Source of the DNA: DATLCI01 sp046714215
GTDB lineage: Bacteria > Acidobacteriota > Terriglobia > Terriglobales > Acidobacteriaceae
Length of the DNA stretch: 7,983 nt
Direction of reading: 5' to 3'
Assembly: GCA_046714215.1 (NCBI GenBank)
Contig: JBKKBM010000035.1
Location: 1-7,983 of the forward strand
Shown here: positions 5,266 to 7,983 of the stretch, in pieces
How the letters are laid out: every line of letters starts with the position of its first letter
Position numbering within the stretch: position 1 is the stretch's first letter
The notes under the pieces: model-generated
Seen by the model: the letters and a program-made list of their open reading frames with translations, nothing else
What the model was told of the DNA's origin: nothing
Database searches by the model: none
Made by a program: the position numbers and the translations under genes

Positions 5266-7983
5266 CTATTCGCTGATCAGCAGCGCCACGGGAAAGTCCG
5301 CGAAAACGTCGCGACAGGCCAGCGCGCCGTCCGTCGCCTGGAGGCGGTGGCCGGTGAGCACGTTGTGAAAGCTCGAAAGGCCCTCGGGTAAAACAATAAA
5401 CGTCTTGCCCCACACTTCACCCAGCGGCGCTTCCGCGGTGCCCTTCATCAGCGTGTGCGCAAAGCGCGGCACGATCGTGAGGGCGGCCTGGTCGGGTCGG
5501 GAGCGGGTAAAGGCGCAGATGTGCTCTGCCTTGTCCCCGCGGACTTCCAGCGGCACGTATGCGCCCTCGCGGAATAACTCCGGGTGGGCGCGGCGCAGGT
5601 CGAGCGCCTGAGCGATGGTCCAGAGCTTGAGGCGGCCGTCGGAATATTGGCGCAACATCTCCGCGCATTTTTCCGGGCCCACGCCGCCCTCCGTCAACTC
5701 TTCCAGTAGGCGCTGGCGCAACGCGAAGTCCACCGGGCGGCGATTGTCCGGGTCCACCAGGCTGAAGTCGAATAACTCCGTGCCCTGATAGAGATCAGGA
5801 ACGCCGGGAGACGTTAGCTTCAGCAAGGTCTGGGCGACGGAATTGATGGCCCCGAAAAATTGGATGGCGGGCAGGAACGCCTCGATCCGCTTCAGGAAGA
5901 AATTGCTGCGGCCGCGCTCTCCGGGCGTCAGGATGCGGGCAATGAACGCCCGCACCGCTTCGGAATATTGCGGGTCAGGATTGATCCAGCTTACATTCGC
6001 TTTGGCCTCATGCAGGGCCTTGTCCATGTATTGCTGCATGCGCAGGGTGAACTGGACGCGCTCTTCCTCGCGGCGCAGGGCGAAGGGCCACGCACCCACC
6101 AAGGTCTGGTAGAGCAGGTATTCCTCATTGGCGTCGGGGATGGTGCGCCCATCGGGCAAGGTGGTCTTGAAGCGTTCATTCAACCGCCGCCAACTGCTGA
6201 TCTTGGCGGACCAGTCGCCGGGGATCTCACTCAATACGTTCAAGCGGGCGCGAACGTCCTCACTGCGCTTGGTGTCATGGGTGGAGGTGGCCAACATGGC
6301 ATACGGCCAATCTTCTGACCGGCGCTGATTGGCACGATGAAAATCCACGACCGATGTGGAGAAGACCTGCGGCACACAACCTACTTCGTTGTTCGAGACG
6401 AAGCGGTTGTAAACGTAGAACGCGGTATCTTCCAGACCTTTGGCCGTGACCGGGCCGGTGAGTTGCTGGAACTTGAGGATGAAGTACAGTTTGCGCCGGT
6501 AAGTAATGTCCGGCACGGGCGGCTTTTCCGTAAGCAGCGTTGTGCCCAGAAAATCGAAAACGCTGGAGGCCGTCCCGGTGTTCAGACTCTTGGCCCGGCG
6601 GACGGCCCGGTTTATGCAGTCACGGTCGCGTTCCAGGATCTCGCCGCGTTCGTCGATGTAAGAGCGGTAGACGGGGAAGCAGGCGATGGTCTCGCGGATG
6701 GCATCACGCAGCGTCTTGCGGGTGAAGTCGCGCGCGTGCCGGTCGGTGATGGAGATCTCATCCAGCAGGTGGGCGAGGACGTTCACTTCGCTGGCCAGCG
6801 CGGTATGCATCACCACCTTCTTCGAGTTGTAGAGCAGTTGGTCAAAGTCGACCGCATGGCCGAGGAAACGATGGTAGGCGCGGGTGATGGCTGTTTCCTG
6901 ATCGCCCTGGATGAACAGCCCATTCACCTGGGGGATGAAATCGTATCCGGAGGTGCCGTCCACGGGCCACTCCGCCGGCAGCGATTCGCCCGGCTCCAGT
7001 ATCTTCTCCACCAGACAATAGAACGCCGGGGTCACGCGCTGATCAGCGCTCAACGACTGTTGTACTTCGAGTTCGATGCCATTATCGGCGAGCGGCCCTT
7101 GTGGCTCCGGCCCGCAGCACTGCGCCGCGTAGTAGAGCATTTGCAGACGGATGAGATATTGCCGCGGATTCAGCAGACCGTCGCAATGGTCTACGCGGAC
7201 GCCGTCGATCTGCCCCAGCGCCATCATCCGCCGCACCAGCCGATGGGTCTCGGCGAAGACGCGCGGATTCTCCATGCGCAGCGCGACCAGGTCATTCACA
7301 TCAAAGAAGCGGCGGTAATTGATCTCCTCGCCGGAGACCCGCCAATGCGCCAGCCGGTAGGGCTGGGCCTCCAACAAAGTGTGCAGGTCGTCGAAACTAG
7401 AGGGTAAGCCAGGAGTGCCGTTCATCTGTTGCAGTCGTTGTTGGATCGCGCTCTCTAGTGCAGGATTTGCGGCGATCATCCGCAGCAGCTCTGCCTGTAA
7501 GCGGGGCGCTTGCCCGCGCCGTTGCTGAACCTGCTCAGCCCGCGTTTCCCAGTGCGGAGGCAACTGGCGTAGGCTGCGGAGCACGGCTGCGAGCTCCGCC
7601 GGCTGGGTTTCCGGGGGCAGCGCCTTCAGGATCTGAGGCAATGATTGCGGATCCAGCGGCAGGCGAGTGTCGAAGTATGCGATGAAGAAGCCGCGCTCGT
7701 GGAACCGCAACTGAATGTGCCCTGCCTCGAGTTCCTCGCCGTACTGGCTTCCGAGGATGGGCAGCAACACTTTGTTGCGCAACTCTGGCTTCAGCGGCGC
7801 CCAGTCGATGTCAAAGAAGTCGGCGAATTCCGATGCCTGCCCGTTCCGCATCACATCCTGCCACCAGGGATTGTCACCCTTGCCGACCCCCATGTGGTTG
7901 GGCACGGTGTCCAGGATCATTCCCATGCCGTGCGCGCGGAGTGTCTGTGTGAGCTGGGCAAAGCTAGTCTCGCCGCCCAGTTC
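5266..7983 (-). CDS. treY: Maltooligosyl trehalose synthase (GH13), 5' end beyond the window
   Basis: TreY (EC 5.4.99.15) converts the reducing-end alpha-1,4 bond of maltooligosaccharides to an alpha,alpha-1,1 bond, giving maltooligosyl trehalose for TreZ. The visible part is 905 residues. The frame stays open to the right edge through ELGGETSFAQL, which is typical TreY sequence, so the ATG at 7926 is internal and roughly 65-70 residues are missing. Landmarks in visible-residue numbering are: GH13 region I DTVPNHM (25-31); TreY-specific INYRRFFDVNDL (from 221); region II GVRVDHCDGLLNP with nucleophile Asp265; region III LVEKIL with acid/base Glu326, followed by WPVDGTSGYDF; and region IV TSTHDTKRSEDVRARL with Asp570. 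These correspond to Sulfolobus Asp228, Glu255 and Asp443. PGVPDLYQGTE and a C-terminal beta domain finish the protein. At about 970 residues it is at the long end of the family. All catalytic residues are present and no frameshift is seen. Upstream neighbours such as treZ or treX are expected but unseen. Confidence 0.96.
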   Translation of the reverse strand, partial: ELGGETSFAQLTQTLRAHGMGMILDTVPNHMGVGKGDNPWWQDVMRNGQASEFADFFDIDWAPLKPELRNKVLLPILGSQYGEELEAGHIQLRFHERGFFIAYFDTRLPLDPQSLPQILKALPPETQPAELAAVLRSLRQLPPHWETRAEQVQQRRGQAPRLQAELLRMIAANPALESAIQQRLQQMNGTPGLPSSFDDLHTLLEAQPYRLAHWRVSGEEINYRRFFDVNDLVALRMENPRVFAETHRLVRRMMALGQIDGVRVDHCDGLLNPRQYLIRLQMLYYAAQCCGPEPQGPLADNGIELEVQQSLSADQRVTPAFYCLVEKILEPGESLPAEWPVDGTSGYDFIPQVNGLFIQGDQETAITRAYHRFLGHAVDFDQLLYNSKKVVMHTALASEVNVLAHLLDEISITDRHARDFTRKTLRDAIRETIACFPVYRSYIDERGEILERDRDCINRAVRRAKSLNTGTASSVFDFLGTTLLTEKPPVPDITYRRKLYFILKFQQLTGPVTAKGLEDTAFYVYNRFVSNNEVGCVPQVFSTSVVDFHRANQRRSEDWPYAMLATSTHDTKRSEDVRARLNVLSEIPGDWSAKISSWRRLNERFKTTLPDGRTIPDANEEYLLYQTLVGAWPFALRREEERVQFTLRMQQYMDKALHEAKANVSWINPDPQYSEAVRAFIARILTPGERGRSNFFLKRIEAFLPAIQFFGAINSVAQTLLKLTSPGVPDLYQGTELFDFSLVDPDNRRPVDFALRQRLLEELTEGGVGPEKCAEMLRQYSDGRLKLWTIAQALDLRRAHPELFREGAYVPLEVRGDKAEHICAFTRSRPDQAALTIVPRFAHTLMKGTAEAPLGEVWGKTFIVLPEGLSSFHNVLTGHRLQATDGALACRDVFADFPVALLISE

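Noticed and set aside
6337..7407. A 356-codon open frame on the plus strand opposite treY
   Set aside because: Its codons are in exact register with treY, so its stops would need TTA, CTA or TCA codons in treY, which are rare in GC-rich genes. The translation has no recognisable domain, and treY carries all its catalytic motifs on the other strand.
7924..7926. ATG at 7926 as the start of treY
   Set aside because: The frame continues to the window edge with conserved TreY sequence (ELGGETSFAQL...LRAHGM), so this methionine is internal.
1..7983. CRISPR arrays, tRNA or rRNA genes, insertion sequences, phage or defence genes
   Set aside because: I saw no spaced direct repeats, no cloverleaf-like sequences, no terminal inverted repeats with a transposase, and no coding frame resembling such systems. 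Every substantial frame is accounted for by five ordinary chromosomal genes.

Overview
The window is GC-rich DNA from a Gram-negative-type bacterium. The best guess is an Acidobacteriota member (Terriglobia or Koribacter-like). That placement is an inference, not a proof. It rests on base composition, a small secreted GCL...C-type domain protein ending in an LPxTA/hydrophobic/RRK tail, a secreted DinB-like protein, and a membrane-anchored PpiD/SurA-type foldase. I see no RNA genes, mobile elements, CRISPR arrays or phage genes. The window reads as an ordinary chromosomal region.

Left part (1-1746): bases 1-39 may be the tail of a plus-strand gene that lies mostly off the window. Two minus-strand genes follow, each a separate transcription unit. 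The first (109-780) is a secreted protein with a C-terminal sorting-signal-like tail. The second (973-1575) is a DinB-superfamily protein with a signal peptide. Each has a clear Shine-Dalgarno sequence and its own intrinsic terminator (56-87 and 913-941). A 171-base divergent control region (1576-1746) separates the DinB gene from the foldase gene and carries a candidate -10 element on each strand.

Middle (1747-3721): a 637-residue periplasmic peptidyl-prolyl isomerase/foldase of PpiD type, anchored by one N-terminal membrane helix, closed by a strong intrinsic terminator. Its C-terminal half appears to repeat a roughly 70-residue unit three times.

Right part (3757-7983): two alpha-glucan enzymes, placed tail to tail and only 15 bases apart. 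malQ (4-alpha-glucanotransferase, GH77) is on the plus strand and complete. treY (maltooligosyl trehalose synthase, GH13) is on the minus strand; its first 65-70 or so codons lie beyond the right edge. MalQ disproportionates maltooligosaccharides and so can supply the longer chains on which TreY acts. TreY converts the reducing-end linkage to an alpha,alpha-1,1 bond, and TreZ then releases trehalose. treZ is not in the window and would be expected to the right.

No previously undescribed system is evident. The points most worth a second look are the sorting-signal-like tail of the first secreted protein, the internal repeat in the foldase, and the tight convergent malQ/treY junction.
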